DNA from: Lachancea mirantina | Lineage: Eukaryota; Ascomycota; Saccharomycetes; Saccharomycetales; Saccharomycetaceae | Direction: 5' to 3' | Assembly (NCBI GenBank): GCA_900074745.1 | Contig: LT598467.1 | Span: 1,426,001-1,490,000 of the forward strand | Length of the DNA: 64,000 nucleotides | In this document: positions 27,525-36,867 of the stretch, in pieces | Numbering within the stretch: the first letter of the stretch is position 1 | Layout: every line of letters starts with the position of its first letter | Position numbers and translations under genes: made by a program | The notes under the pieces: generated by a model | What the model saw: the letters and a program-made list of their open reading frames with translations, nothing else | Databases searched by the model: none | Told to the model about the DNA's origin: nothing

Positions 27525-29630
27525 CTACCACATCTCATTAGCAGGGCTCATATTGCGCGATTTCATGGGACTATAAGCCAAGAAAGCCTCTTCATCCTCG
27601 TCGAACCGCAATTTCTTGCAGTACTTTGCCTCAAACGTATTTCGAAGGATGTTGATCATGTATTTGAAATTTGAAAGAATATTTTCCGAAAAACAATGGC
27701 GCTGGTTTAGAGGAAAATTCGACATATTCGCCGATGTTTCCGACGAACCAGCCTTTTGATTACTGGGAATTTTTGCATTTAGGCATGCTAACATTCGCAA
27801 ATCTTCTTCGTATTCCATATCATTTTCTTGCTTAGACAGCGTGAAGACAAATATGTCGAAAAACGCCAGAGTAATGGACCACTGAAACGTGCTGTAAAGC
27901 CCCGTCATATTACACTCGTGTATGTGTAACGCTAGGCGTAAAGCCGAACGGGCTGTCGAGACGCTCTCATAAGGTTGCTCAGTATCAACTTTTCCTCCTG
28001 TTCGTGAAAGAGTCTGTATCTTGAAAATTGATTTCTGAACCAGCATCAAGCTCATGTAAAACGTATATTGAAAAGTAATGATCAGCAGCCGGCACATATC
28101 AATCGGTATATTTTGGATCTCTATAAGACTAGCTAGGTCTTCGTCAGAGGGATGGCTGAAGGGTCGCATGACGGGAGGAAGTGATAATCTGTAGTTGTGG
28201 AGATCCGTCAACAGCTGCTTGGCAATGGATAGCTGTTTGCTCAATTTAGCATTTGCGGACATAGTGTAAAGGTGTTTGTATATTCTAGCCGTAATGTAGC
28301 TCATTCTGACAATATGAAATCCCGCGAATGGGGCAAAACCGCTAATCTTAACAACAAGTTTGAAAAGTTCATTTGCAAAACCGCTATCAAACACTTTGGG
28401 ATCGGAAGATGTACCCAAATACACATCGCTTACCAAATCAAAGCATTTATCGTAAATTGGGAATTCAGATGTGGTGTCGTATTCTGCAACGATTGGCGGG
28501 CTTCCTAAAATGGTGGCTAACTTCATGTCATACGCTCGGCACATAGCCCAGACTTTGAGTAAATAGCATCTCATTTCAGTGTCCATACCATCATAGGTGA
28601 ACTCGGCATGCAGGCCCAGATTTTGAGCAAGGCGAATAGCGGTGGTGACCATCATAAAAGACGCGTGGAGACTACCTCCGTAATCAGTGTAGATGACAAA
28701 AGTTAATATGGCTTGTAGAGTGTCAGTCCCATCTGGTACCATGGAGATTCGATTGTAGTGAATCAGGCAATTGGAAGCAAATGCTTGCTCGAGAGCGTAA
28801 ATTGAGTCTCTGTCCCGAAGGGGCTTTGGAGCATTCTCGTCTATAGCATCTTTCAAACAATTCAAAAGCATATTGCAGACCAAAGCACAGACGGCATTAA
28901 GTGTGAGCGTCTTCGAGACAGAGGCCTCATTCATAATGTGGAGTTGTAAAATTTCTTCGATTTGCGACTGCGACACGGGACAAATGGCATCGATGCTGAA
29001 CGTATTAAAAACCTTAACAAGATATTTCAAACAGTCAATATTCGGAAGAGGCTGAAGTTCTCGGTGCCTTTCAAAAATTTTGAATTTGTTGCGCCCGCTG
29101 ATGTATCGATGATACCACGCCGATAAGTGTTGAATCTCGATATCTGAGTTCAAGCTCTTAGATGCAACCCACTTCAGGCCCCTTTGGGTGATTATTGAGT
29201 AAGAACACATGACACCAAAGTCGCTTGTCATTGATGTGTGAGGAACCCCTCGCTCACCGAAGGTGGACCAACTTTCCGTTGCTGATATAAGAGAGTTCGA
29301 ATCGTTTTCAGCGGAGTTGCTAGAAATTGAGTCCAAGCCTGTTTGAGGACCACCTCCATTGAACTGCGAGACAACATTGGCCAGCAAATCCAGGGAACTA
29401 ACCCTCAGTTGTGTATGCTGCGAGTCCAAAGCTATTTTCCTAAAATCTTTCCGCTTCCGCACTTTTTTACTTCTCCTTGGCTCTCTTTTGTCAACTCTAG
29501 GTTTCCTGCTTCCTGCAATTTCATTGGCCAGAGAACTGACCATGTCTTCCAACGACGCTAGCTTGTCGGTAACCCTGCGAAATTCATCGCTTTTCTTTTC
29601 AACGAAGTCAACTTTATCATTCATCTCCAT
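27525..29630 (-). CDS. Fungal-specific transcription factor domain protein without zinc cluster
   Basis: The 701-residue product begins with a likely coiled coil (about 1-42: VEKKSDEFRRVTDKLASLEDMVSSL), then a very basic stretch (RKPRVDKREPRRSKKVRKRK, about 42-61) that could be a nuclear signal. A fungal_trans-like middle region follows, with LAQNLGLHAEF near 336, KVWAMCRAYDMKLATILGSPPIV at about 360-383 and helical segments after it. The Cys6 zinc cluster normally lying before such a coiled coil is absent. The frame is closed by a stop 19 codons upstream of the ATG, and no cysteine cluster or splice signals appear in the 357 bp before PSE1. It may act as a dimer partner, a cofactor, or a regulator binding by its basic region. 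I do not recognise an ortholog. Confidence 0.8.
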   Translation of the reverse strand: MEMNDKVDFVEKKSDEFRRVTDKLASLEDMVSSLANEIAGSRKPRVDKREPRRSKKVRKRKDFRKIALDSQHTQLRVSSLDLLANVVSQFNGGGPQTGLDSISSNSAENDSNSLISATESWSTFGERGVPHTSMTSDFGVMCSYSIITQRGLKWVASKSLNSDIEIQHLSAWYHRYISGRNKFKIFERHRELQPLPNIDCLKYLVKVFNTFSIDAICPVSQSQIEEILQLHIMNEASVSKTLTLNAVCALVCNMLLNCLKDAIDENAPKPLRDRDSIYALEQAFASNCLIHYNRISMVPDGTDTLQAILTFVIYTDYGGSLHASFMMVTTAIRLAQNLGLHAEFTYDGMDTEMRCYLLKVWAMCRAYDMKLATILGSPPIVAEYDTTSEFPIYDKCFDLVSDVYLGTSSDPKVFDSGFANELFKLVVKISGFAPFAGFHIVRMSYITARIYKHLYTMSANAKLSKQLSIAKQLLTDLHNYRLSLPPVMRPFSHPSDEDLASLIEIQNIPIDMCRLLIITFQYTFYMSLMLVQKSIFKIQTLSRTGGKVDTEQPYESVSTARSALRLALHIHECNMTGLYSTFQWSITLAFFDIFVFTLSKQENDMEYEEDLRMLACLNAKIPSNQKAGSSETSANMSNFPLNQRHCFSENILSNFKYMINILRNTFEAKYCKKLRFDEDEEAFLAYSPMKSRNMSPANEMW

Positions 29631-29987
29631 GTCATCCTTGTTGATATTTTCATTGACTGGTATCGCTACTTTGAAGACGTTGGTTCAGCTCCGGAGAAGG
29701 TGCTTCTTGACGTTGAACATGAAAGTCTGACTCAAGTCCTACAAAATGAATCTCTTGTTGATTCGTATCAGAGCACATCAACTTTCGAAGCTTAAAAAGT
29801 TTTCAGGTCTAGACAAACAGATTGAAAGCTGATCAAAACCAAAGGGAAAAAGCTCAAGCATTAGCGACAATTTAACGCCTCCCGTAGGTTGTGTTCTAAT
29901 TTGGTTCAAATTTGAGCCTTAGGCTTTTGAGTCGTATCTTTCATTTGGTCGTTTCAGGTGAATTTTCAGGGAAGTTAGAAGCGGAAA
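29631..29987. other. Divergent promoter region, regulator / PSE1
   Basis: 357 bp shared between two divergent genes. A 42-codon frame (ATG near 29786 on the minus strand, stop just before the regulator start) is present but has no zinc cluster and looks spurious. Confidence 0.5.
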
Positions 29988-32900
29988 ATGTCAGCCCTTC
30001 CAGCGGACGTTAATTCTACTTTAATCAGCGTTCTGACTGGTTTTGCATCTCCAGATAATAGCATTCGAGCCGCTGCAGAAGAGACTTTGAATGGATCGTG
30101 GATCACACCAGAAAATATCGATGTCTTGCTCATTTTTCTGTCGGAACAAGCTGCGTTTTCGGGAGAACTAACTTTAGCGGCACTTTCAGCAGTACTATTT
30201 CGGAAATTAGCATTACGGGCTCCACCATCGTCCAAGACAGTTATAATCGCCAAAAACATCACGCATATCAGCAATGAGGCTCTTACGCAGATTAGAAATA
30301 CCCTTTTGAAAGGCTTTATTGCCGAGAGACCAGGAGGTATAAGACATAAGCTTTCAGACGCAATTGCCGAGTGTGCACAAGAAGATTTGCCTGAATGGTC
30401 TGATCTTTTACAGACTTTATTCGAAGCTATCAAAAACCCGGAAGCAAGTTTCCGGGAGTCTAGTTTCCGCATTTTGACAAATGTTCCGCATCTGATCAAC
30501 GCGCTAGATTTTTCGAATGTTGTACCTATTTTTGAAGCTGGTTTCACTGATGAGAACGACAACGTCAAAATCGCCGCTGTCACCGCTTTCGTTGGGTATT
30601 TCAAGCAACTTCCTAAGGCACACTGGGCTAAACTAGGTGTTCTTCTCCCTAGTCTGCTTAACAGTTTACCCAAATTTCTAGATGACGGTAAGGACGATGC
30701 TTTGGCATCTGTCTTTGAGTCGTTAATTGAGCTAGTTGAACTGGCACCTAAACTTTTCAAGAGCATGTTTGATCAAATGATACAATTCACTGACATGGTT
30801 ATCAAAAATAAAGATTTGGAAACCTCTGCCAGAACCACTGCTTTAGAACTACTGACTGCTTTCAGCGAAAGCGCTCCGCAGATGTGCAAATCAAACAGCG
30901 AATACGCCAAATCCATAATCATGAACACGTTGGTGATGATGACTGAAGTGTCGATCGATGACGATCAGGCGTCAGAATGGCAAAACTCGGACGACACAGA
31001 GGAGGACGAGGAAGAAGTTACTTATGATCACGCTCGTCAAGCTTTGGACCGTGTCTCGTTGAAACTGGGCGGCAAGTTCTTGGCGCCTCCTCTTTTTCAG
31101 TTTCTTCAACAAATGATAGCCTCATCTGAATGGCGTGAAAGATTTGCAGCTTTAATGGCTTTGTCATCTGCTGCAGAGGGCTGTAGAGACGTTCTCATGG
31201 GTGAAATACCCCGAATTCTCGATATAATTATTCCGCTAATAAGCGACCCCCATCCAAGAGTTCAATACGCTTGTTGTAACTCTTTGGGTCAAATATCGAC
31301 GGATTTTGCGCCTTTGATTCAGAGAACTTCTCACGAGCGAATTCTACCCCCACTGATCTCTAAATTGACGCCTCAATCGGTGGATAGAGTTCAGACCCAT
31401 GCCGCTGCGGCCCTCGTGAACTTCTCTGAGCATGCTACACAAACCATATTGGAACCTTATCTCGACGATCTGCTCAGCAACTTATTGACACTCCTCCAAA
31501 GCTCCAAGTTTTACGTTCAAGAGCAAGCATTGACTACCATTGCATTTATCGCTGAGGCCGCAGAAAAGAAATTTATAAAATATTATGACACCCTCATGCC
31601 CTTGCTAATTAACGTTTTGAAGGCCGATACGGGCGCGGCAAACAGGCTTCTGAAGGGGAAATGTATTGAATGTTCTACACTAATAGCGCTTGCAGTCGGA
31701 AAGGAGAAGTTCGCAGCCCATTCCCAAGAGCTGATAGAACTTTTCATTAATTACCAGGATCAGGGAATCGAAGATGATGACCCCATTAAGTCCTACTTAG
31801 AACATGGCTGGAGTAGAATATGCCGTATTCTTCGTGAGGAATTTGTACCTCTACTTCCTATCGTTATTCCACCTCTTCTTGAAACTGCAAAAGCAACTCA
31901 GGACGTGAGTCTGATCGAAGAGGAAGAAGCGACGAATTTTCAGCAATATTCTGATTGGGACGTGGTTCAAATTCAGGGTAAGCATATTGCCATTCACACT
32001 TCCATTTTGGATGACAAGGTTTCCGCAATGGAGCTTTTGCAAGTCTATGCCACCATCCTGAAGAATTTTTTTGCGGTCTACGTTGCTGAGATTATGAAAG
32101 ACATTGCTGTGCCATCGATCGATTTCTACTTGCACGACGGAGTTCGAGCCACTGGAGCTGGATTGATACCTCTTTTATTGTCCGCCCTTGTAGCTGCCAC
32201 GGGAGTTCAAAATACTGACGTCCTACAGCTATGGCATTTATCTTCGACGAAACTCCTTAGTGGCATAATTTCAGAGCCAATGCCAGAAATCACCCAAATC
32301 TACCACACCGCCCTTATTGATGGTGTGGCGATAATGGGTGAAAACTGTATGAGTGAAGAGCAACTGGTACAGTACACTAAAGGTGTTTCTGCAAATCTGT
32401 CTGATGTGTACGAGCGTGTCAAGAGTCGTCAGAATCAAGACGATGAGTACAACGAGGATGTTGAAGACGATTTTGAGGACTATGCAGACGAGGACCTTCT
32501 AGATGATATCAACAAATCTCTTTCAGCAATTTTCAAAGCGAGCCGTGGTGCATACATTGCTCAGTTCCAAGCCATATGGCCGCTAGTCATTACTTATTTG
32601 AGAGACAGTGAGGTTATCCTTGTTTTGTTTGCCTTGTGTGCTATCGGAGACATGGTTCACAACGCGGGTCCGCACACAGAGCCCTTCAAAAGTAATTTCA
32701 TCAACGAGGTCAGGGAATACCTTGTATCTCCCGATGCTTCCGTCCGTCAAGCTGCGTCTTATGTCGTCGGAGTGTGCGCACAGAGCGCTCCAAACGTTTA
32801 CTCTCAGGAATGTCTGAGCTCCCTAGATGTGCTGTTCCAAGTCCTTTCCATTCCGGACGCCAAATCGGAGGAGAACATCACTGCAACTGAAAACGCTTCA

Positions 32901-33266
32901 GCAGCGGTCGCTAAGATTCTGCATAGCTATTCTGCCAACCTTCCTAATGTGGACAACTATGTGGCCGGGTGGCTTAAGTCCTTCCCTATCTTGCAGGATG
33001 AAGAGGCCGCTGCTTTTAATTACAGATTCCTTGCCCATCTCATCGATTCCAATACCGCTGCAATTACTGAACGTTCCAGAATTCCTCACATCATTGACTG
33101 CGTCGTCCAAGCTCTTCACCATAAATCACTAGTTGGTAAGAATGCTGCCGCCGTCGTTGAATCTACGAAAAAACTTCTTGGCACTCTCCCTCAAGAGGAA
33201 GCCATGGCTCTTTTCCAAAGGTATCCCCCCGACATTGTTCAAGAAATTCAGGGCTGGTTTGCCTAA
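29988..33266 (+). CDS. PSE1: Importin beta-type karyopherin Pse1 (Kap121)
   Basis: The 1092-residue HEAT-repeat protein is nearly colinear with S. cerevisiae Pse1 (1089): start MSALPADVNSTLI, EQAAFSGELTLAALSAVLFRKLALRAPPSSK, KIAAVTAFVGYFKQLPKAHWAKLG, LASVFESLIELVELAPKLFK, WRERFAALMALSSAAEGCRD, PHPRVQYACCNSLGQISTDF and the C-terminal RYPPDIVQEIQGWFA. Acidic loops occur at about 320-345 (DDTEEDEEEV) and 820-850. Family knowledge: it carries ribosomal proteins, Pho4, Spo12 and other cargo into the nucleus with Ran-GTP. It sits beside PXR1, as expected when the YMR308 and YGR280 neighbourhoods are merged. Confidence 0.97.
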   Translation: MSALPADVNSTLISVLTGFASPDNSIRAAAEETLNGSWITPENIDVLLIFLSEQAAFSGELTLAALSAVLFRKLALRAPPSSKTVIIAKNITHISNEALTQIRNTLLKGFIAERPGGIRHKLSDAIAECAQEDLPEWSDLLQTLFEAIKNPEASFRESSFRILTNVPHLINALDFSNVVPIFEAGFTDENDNVKIAAVTAFVGYFKQLPKAHWAKLGVLLPSLLNSLPKFLDDGKDDALASVFESLIELVELAPKLFKSMFDQMIQFTDMVIKNKDLETSARTTALELLTAFSESAPQMCKSNSEYAKSIIMNTLVMMTEVSIDDDQASEWQNSDDTEEDEEEVTYDHARQALDRVSLKLGGKFLAPPLFQFLQQMIASSEWRERFAALMALSSAAEGCRDVLMGEIPRILDIIIPLISDPHPRVQYACCNSLGQISTDFAPLIQRTSHERILPPLISKLTPQSVDRVQTHAAAALVNFSEHATQTILEPYLDDLLSNLLTLLQSSKFYVQEQALTTIAFIAEAAEKKFIKYYDTLMPLLINVLKADTGAANRLLKGKCIECSTLIALAVGKEKFAAHSQELIELFINYQDQGIEDDDPIKSYLEHGWSRICRILREEFVPLLPIVIPPLLETAKATQDVSLIEEEEATNFQQYSDWDVVQIQGKHIAIHTSILDDKVSAMELLQVYATILKNFFAVYVAEIMKDIAVPSIDFYLHDGVRATGAGLIPLLLSALVAATGVQNTDVLQLWHLSSTKLLSGIISEPMPEITQIYHTALIDGVAIMGENCMSEEQLVQYTKGVSANLSDVYERVKSRQNQDDEYNEDVEDDFEDYADEDLLDDINKSLSAIFKASRGAYIAQFQAIWPLVITYLRDSEVILVLFALCAIGDMVHNAGPHTEPFKSNFINEVREYLVSPDASVRQAASYVVGVCAQSAPNVYSQECLSSLDVLFQVLSIPDAKSEENITATENASAAVAKILHSYSANLPNVDNYVAGWLKSFPILQDEEAAAFNYRFLAHLIDSNTAAITERSRIPHIIDCVVQALHHKSLVGKNAAAVVESTKKLLGTLPQEEAMALFQRYPPDIVQEIQGWFA

Positions 33267-33578
33267 ATATTATTTTGCCCATACTTCGCGCTTCATTTAT
33301 ATTTTGGTCAACCTGCATTCACATATAACGCCGTAATTCTTAACCTCCTAGTTTATACACTAATACACAAAACTCTGAACACATTTGTTACAAGAGCTGG
33401 TTGTCTTTATGATCAAAGCTCCTAAAAATGATGATCTTTCGTTTGCGATGACATCAACATCTGCGACTCCAAAAGTCGAAAATTTTTAACTCGAGATGAG
33501 ATGAGATGAGATGAAATGAGTTGAGAAAACACATGGCATTTACAGACTGAAATTCAATTACACTAAGAAAGGATTGAA
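33267..33578. other. Intergenic PSE1-PXR1
   Basis: 312 bp holding an ARS-consensus match ATTTATATTTT (33295-33305, low confidence as an origin) and the RRPE/PAC pair of PXR1. Confidence 0.5.
33478..33510 (+). promoter_or_regulatory. RRPE-like site plus triple GATGAG (PAC core) of PXR1
   Basis: GAAAATTTTTA spans 33478-33488. GATGAG then occurs three times overlapping at 33495, 33500 and 33505, making a 5-bp tandem repeat. They lie 70-100 bp upstream of the ATG of the rRNA-processing gene PXR1. Confidence 0.7.
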
Positions 33579-34469
33579 ATGGGGTTGGCTGGTGTCAAAA
33601 CAAGGCAGAAACTCGGGAGAGATCCCCGAAACACAACATGGAGTAACGACACGAGTAAATTCGGATTCAAGCACATGGAACGACTAGGATGGACACCTGG
33701 TCAAGGACTTGGAATGGTTCCTCACGCGACTACCACACATATCAGAGTGTCGATTAAGGACGACAATACTGGATTGGGAGCGAAATTGAGGCGAAAAGAC
33801 AAAGCTGACGAATTCGATAGTGGGGAGTGTGCTGGTCTCGATGCTTTCCAACGGCTGCTTGGTAGATTAAATGGAAATGAAACCGCTATTAACGATGAAC
33901 TAGACAAGCAAAATACGGCTAAGATTGTTAACGGTAAGTGGGGGGTTAGTTTTGTACCAGGGGGAGTGCTGGCTAGTACCTGGGACGCGGAAACTAAAAC
34001 GTTGAAATCAAACTATGAAGTAGACTCCGAGAAGGCTAAAGCGAAATCCTCAAAGAAGCGTAAGCGGGACCTCGGCAAAGAAGGAATTGAGAAGCGCAAG
34101 AAGAGTAAGAAGGACAAGAAGAGCAAGAAAAATTCCACAAGGAAGAAGGCCAGCAAAGAAAGCGGCTTGGAGCGGGAAGATAGGATAGAGATGAAGGAAG
34201 CCAAGAAGAGCAAGAAGGACAAGAAGGATAAAAAGGATAAAAAGGATAAGCAATCAAAGAAGGACAAAAAACACAAGGAAAGAATAAAATCGGATCGCAA
34301 ATCTGAATGTGTTACACCCATCACCCGAGAATCAATGCTCAAGCCCAAAGATTCTGGTGCAGATGCCATTGCTTCACGACTTTCAGTGCGTTCTAAATGG
34401 ATCAAACAGAAGCGAGCAGCAGTAATGGACGCAAAAGCTTTGAACGAGATTTTCATGGTTGCAACATAA
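33579..34469 (+). CDS. PXR1: G-patch rRNA/snoRNA processing factor Pxr1 (Gno1)
   Basis: The 296-residue product (271 in S. cerevisiae) starts MGLAGVKTRQKLGRDPRNTTWSNDTSKFG and has a G-patch at about 25-72 (MERLGWTPGQGLGM, HIRVSIKDDNTGLGAKLRR). The conserved DEFDSGECAGLDAFQRLLGRLNG block follows. The C-terminal half is a lysine-rich tail of KKD/KKE/SKK repeats (about 150-245), a nucleolar localisation type region also present in the S. cerevisiae protein. Family knowledge: its G-patch activates the helicase Prp43 during 18S rRNA maturation and snoRNA 3' end trimming. It is convergent with a GAS1 copy, 106 bp between stop codons. Confidence 0.96.
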   Translation: MGLAGVKTRQKLGRDPRNTTWSNDTSKFGFKHMERLGWTPGQGLGMVPHATTTHIRVSIKDDNTGLGAKLRRKDKADEFDSGECAGLDAFQRLLGRLNGNETAINDELDKQNTAKIVNGKWGVSFVPGGVLASTWDAETKTLKSNYEVDSEKAKAKSSKKRKRDLGKEGIEKRKKSKKDKKSKKNSTRKKASKESGLEREDRIEMKEAKKSKKDKKDKKDKKDKQSKKDKKHKERIKSDRKSECVTPITRESMLKPKDSGADAIASRLSVRSKWIKQKRAAVMDAKALNEIFMVAT

Positions 34470-34575
34470 GTTTAAGTCTTTAAAATGGAGAGCACCAGTA
34501 GATTATCTGAACAGAATAGTCTTTACAATTTCAAAATTTATAGAATACAAAGTGCATCAAAGAGGCATCAATCAA

Positions 34576-36210
34576 TCAGAAGAGGATAGAACCAAGGCCA
34601 ATAGAGCCAAACGCAATCGACAGAGTCATCAAAAGGAGGCCACCGCTCGAAATTGGTGTTTGAACCGAGGCAGCGTTCTTTTTGGATGACGAAGATGAAC
34701 TGCTCGAAGAGCTGCCGGAGGCCGAGCTTGCCGATGAAGAACCGCTGGCTTTAGAGCCACCTGACGCACTACCGGAAGATCCACCGGCGGTCGCCGAAGC
34801 CAAAACAGCACTGCAGGAAGATGCAGTGCTCTGCCCAGAAGCCAAGCTTGCAGATCCGCTAAAGGAGCACGCTGATTTGTTTTTGTTCTGAGCCTCATAG
34901 TACTTGTTTAGCAAGTAAGATAGCTTAACGTCTGGGTCACAGTATGAATATTCACCGTAGTCGCCGCTTTCGCCGTCCGCGGTAATATCACTGCAGTCGA
35001 TTTCACCACATAAAGTTCCAAATAGGTCACCATAGTCGGACGAGTCAACGCTGTCGCTCAAGACGCAAGACAAAGAGCTGGAAAGACAATCACAGACATC
35101 TTGCTGAGGAGTCGGTGGCAAGTTAGTCGCAGCTCTCCAGTTGGTAGCATTTGCTGGGCAAGATAAAGACGTGGAGGTTGGTGTGTAGGACTGTGATTCG
35201 GCTAGACTAGGAGAAATAGAAGCAAGTTGGTCTCTCAAATTGTTGTAGTCGTCCAAAGTCTTGACGCTGCTACCGCTCACAGAAACTAGACCGTAATTGT
35301 TTGCCTCTTCGAAATACATGTAAACGATACCACCGGACCAAACTTTGGTCATTTCGTCACCATACAACGTTCCTACTTCATCGAATTGTCTAGGTTGGAC
35401 TGCATTGCAACCATACTCAGAGAAAAAGGCTGGGATTGTGAGATTTGAGAAATCCTTGGTTCTGTCTTCGTATCCAGACGTGCTGTAGGTCGAATTCCCG
35501 CACCACTCATACATGTTGATACCGAAGAAATCGGCTTTTTCGTCGTCATCGCCGCACGCAAAATAGTCTGCCAAAGGAACTCTTGTGTCCTCGTCGTCGT
35601 TTGAGGAGTAGCCCACTGGAATGTTTCTGTAGCCTTTTTGCTTAATGTAAGCCTTGACATCTCTGATGGCTGCTTTAACAAAAGGCGAAGCATTCGCGTT
35701 GGATTTGTTGTTCGTGACTTCGTTACCAGCGAAAAAACCTAGCACATTTGTGTAATTGTGAAACGAATCCACCACCGACGTGTAACGTTTGTAAAGGTCC
35801 AGGGTCCAGGATGGTGAATCCCGGTTAATGGACTCCGAAGGTTGCGAAAGATCCGCAATCACATATATGCCGGCATCGGCAAACGCTTCCATGCACTTCG
35901 TGTGGTCAGCTGTGGTGTTTAGCGCATAGACTCTCACGGTGTTGGTGTTGAGCTTTTGAAGGTAAGGGAGGTCTCGACTGCATGTTTCGTAGTCAGCGAG
36001 GGGGTCCACGAAAGAGTCATCTGACGTAGTATTGGCAGTGTCTGCCTGATACGCAACACCTTTAATGTAAAACTGAGATCCGTTGTTCGAGTAAAAAAAC
36101 TTATTCCCTATAACTTCAATCGGCGGAGAAGTACTGTTTCCAGTGTCGGCAATGGCACTGCCAACAAACAGAGGCATTGTTAAAGCGAGTGAAGAAAATA
36201 CGGCTTTCAT
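34576..36210 (-). CDS. GAS1: GPI-anchored beta-1,3-glucanosyltransferase, GAS1 copy A (GH72)
   Basis: The 544-residue product has a signal peptide (about 1-21) and a GH72 domain with catalytic glutamates Glu164 ([12 protein letters not shown]) and Glu265 ([13 protein letters not shown]). A cysteine-rich X8/CBM43 module lies around residues 370-460 ([21 protein letters not shown]). A Ser/Ala/Gly-rich linker follows, then a C-terminal hydrophobic tail ([22 protein letters not shown]) fitting GPI attachment. Family knowledge: it splits beta-1,3-glucan and transfers the fragment to lengthen chains in the wall. A second copy lies directly upstream in tandem. Two SBF-type CGCGAAA sites lie 115 and 253 bp upstream. 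Confidence 0.96.
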   Translation of the reverse strand: MKAVFSSLALTMPLFVGSAIADTGNSTSPPIEVIGNKFFYSNNGSQFYIKGVAYQADTANTTSDDSFVDPLADYETCSRDLPYLQKLNTNTVRVYALNTTADHTKCMEAFADAGIYVIADLSQPSESINRDSPSWTLDLYKRYTSVVDSFHNYTNVLGFFAGNEVTNNKSNANASPFVKAAIRDVKAYIKQKGYRNIPVGYSSNDDEDTRVPLADYFACGDDDEKADFFGINMYEWCGNSTYSTSGYEDRTKDFSNLTIPAFFSEYGCNAVQPRQFDEVGTLYGDEMTKVWSGGIVYMYFEEANNYGLVSVSGSSVKTLDDYNNLRDQLASISPSLAESQSYTPTSTSLSCPANATNWRAATNLPPTPQQDVCDCLSSSLSCVLSDSVDSSDYGDLFGTLCGEIDCSDITADGESGDYGEYSYCDPDVKLSYLLNKYYEAQNKNKSACSFSGSASLASGQSTASSCSAVLASATAGGSSGSASGGSKASGSSSASSASGSSSSSSSSSSKKNAASVQTPISSGGLLLMTLSIAFGSIGLGSILF

Positions 36211-36324
36211 CTTTCCAGTTCAATAAGCTGCTGGCTCTCTTGGTTAACTCCGTGCTAGTTATTCATCCTGTAGCCCTAGGCCCTTCGCACCAGTATATAT
36301 ATCACATCTCTGGCGTTCAAAATA

Positions 36325-36331
36325 CGCGAAA
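36325..36331 (+). promoter_or_regulatory. SCB-type site (CGCGAAA), GAS1 copy A
   Basis: CGCGAAA, matching the SBF consensus CRCGAAA, 115 bp upstream of the ATG of GAS1 copy A. In S. cerevisiae many cell-wall genes are SBF targets. Confidence 0.55.
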
Positions 36332-36462
36332 TATTGCAAAAGAAAGAAGGCATTGGGAGGCGTGGGTATCTGTCTGTTTCCGTAATTTCCAGAAAGTGCC
36401 TCAGTCAACCCACATCTCTTTCGAGCCTTTCGCTTACCTGTTGTCGCGTTGTTTCGCTTTCA

Positions 36463-36469
36463 TTTCGCG
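36463..36469 (-). promoter_or_regulatory. Second SCB-type site, GAS1 copy A
   Basis: TTTCGCG (CGCGAAA on the minus strand), 253 bp upstream of the ATG. Confidence 0.5.
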
Positions 36470-36867
36470 TGCAAAAAAGTCTGGACTTTTGGCCCGGGTC
36501 ACGTTTGTTTTTTTTGGAAAAAAACAACCATGTTCCTATGGACCCGTCTTGCAACAAACAACCTTAACTTTCGTGGGGAAGCCCAGAACCCTTTAGAAAA
36601 GTAAGCAGGAACCAAATTTATCTGAACGATGAGTAGATGTAATCTTGAGATTTCAAGGTTGACGGCGTTTGGCTCGGTGCCATGACATAATTCTAACTTG
36701 GCTTGTTTCAGGAATGACTTGTTGTAAATCGACTTTTATATCGACTGATATATAGGCAACGCTCTCAAAGGATATAAAGCATATTGGGTAGGATCACTTT
36801 AAGGAATCGAATTTTTTAAAAAAATGGGGAAATAGCTTTTGCCCACAAGGCTCTTATGGTCAGCGCA

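Larger units (their letters stand above)
36211..36867. other. Intergenic between the two GAS1 copies
   Basis: 657 bp: promoter of GAS1 copy A and 3' end of copy B. SCB-type sites are at 36325 and 36463; a TATATA element is near 36295-36300. Confidence 0.5.

Noticed and set aside
29631-29987. Hidden upstream exon carrying a zinc cluster for the zinc-less regulator
   Set aside because: No Cys-rich stretch in the frames read, no donor or branch site, and an in-frame stop lies 19 codons upstream.
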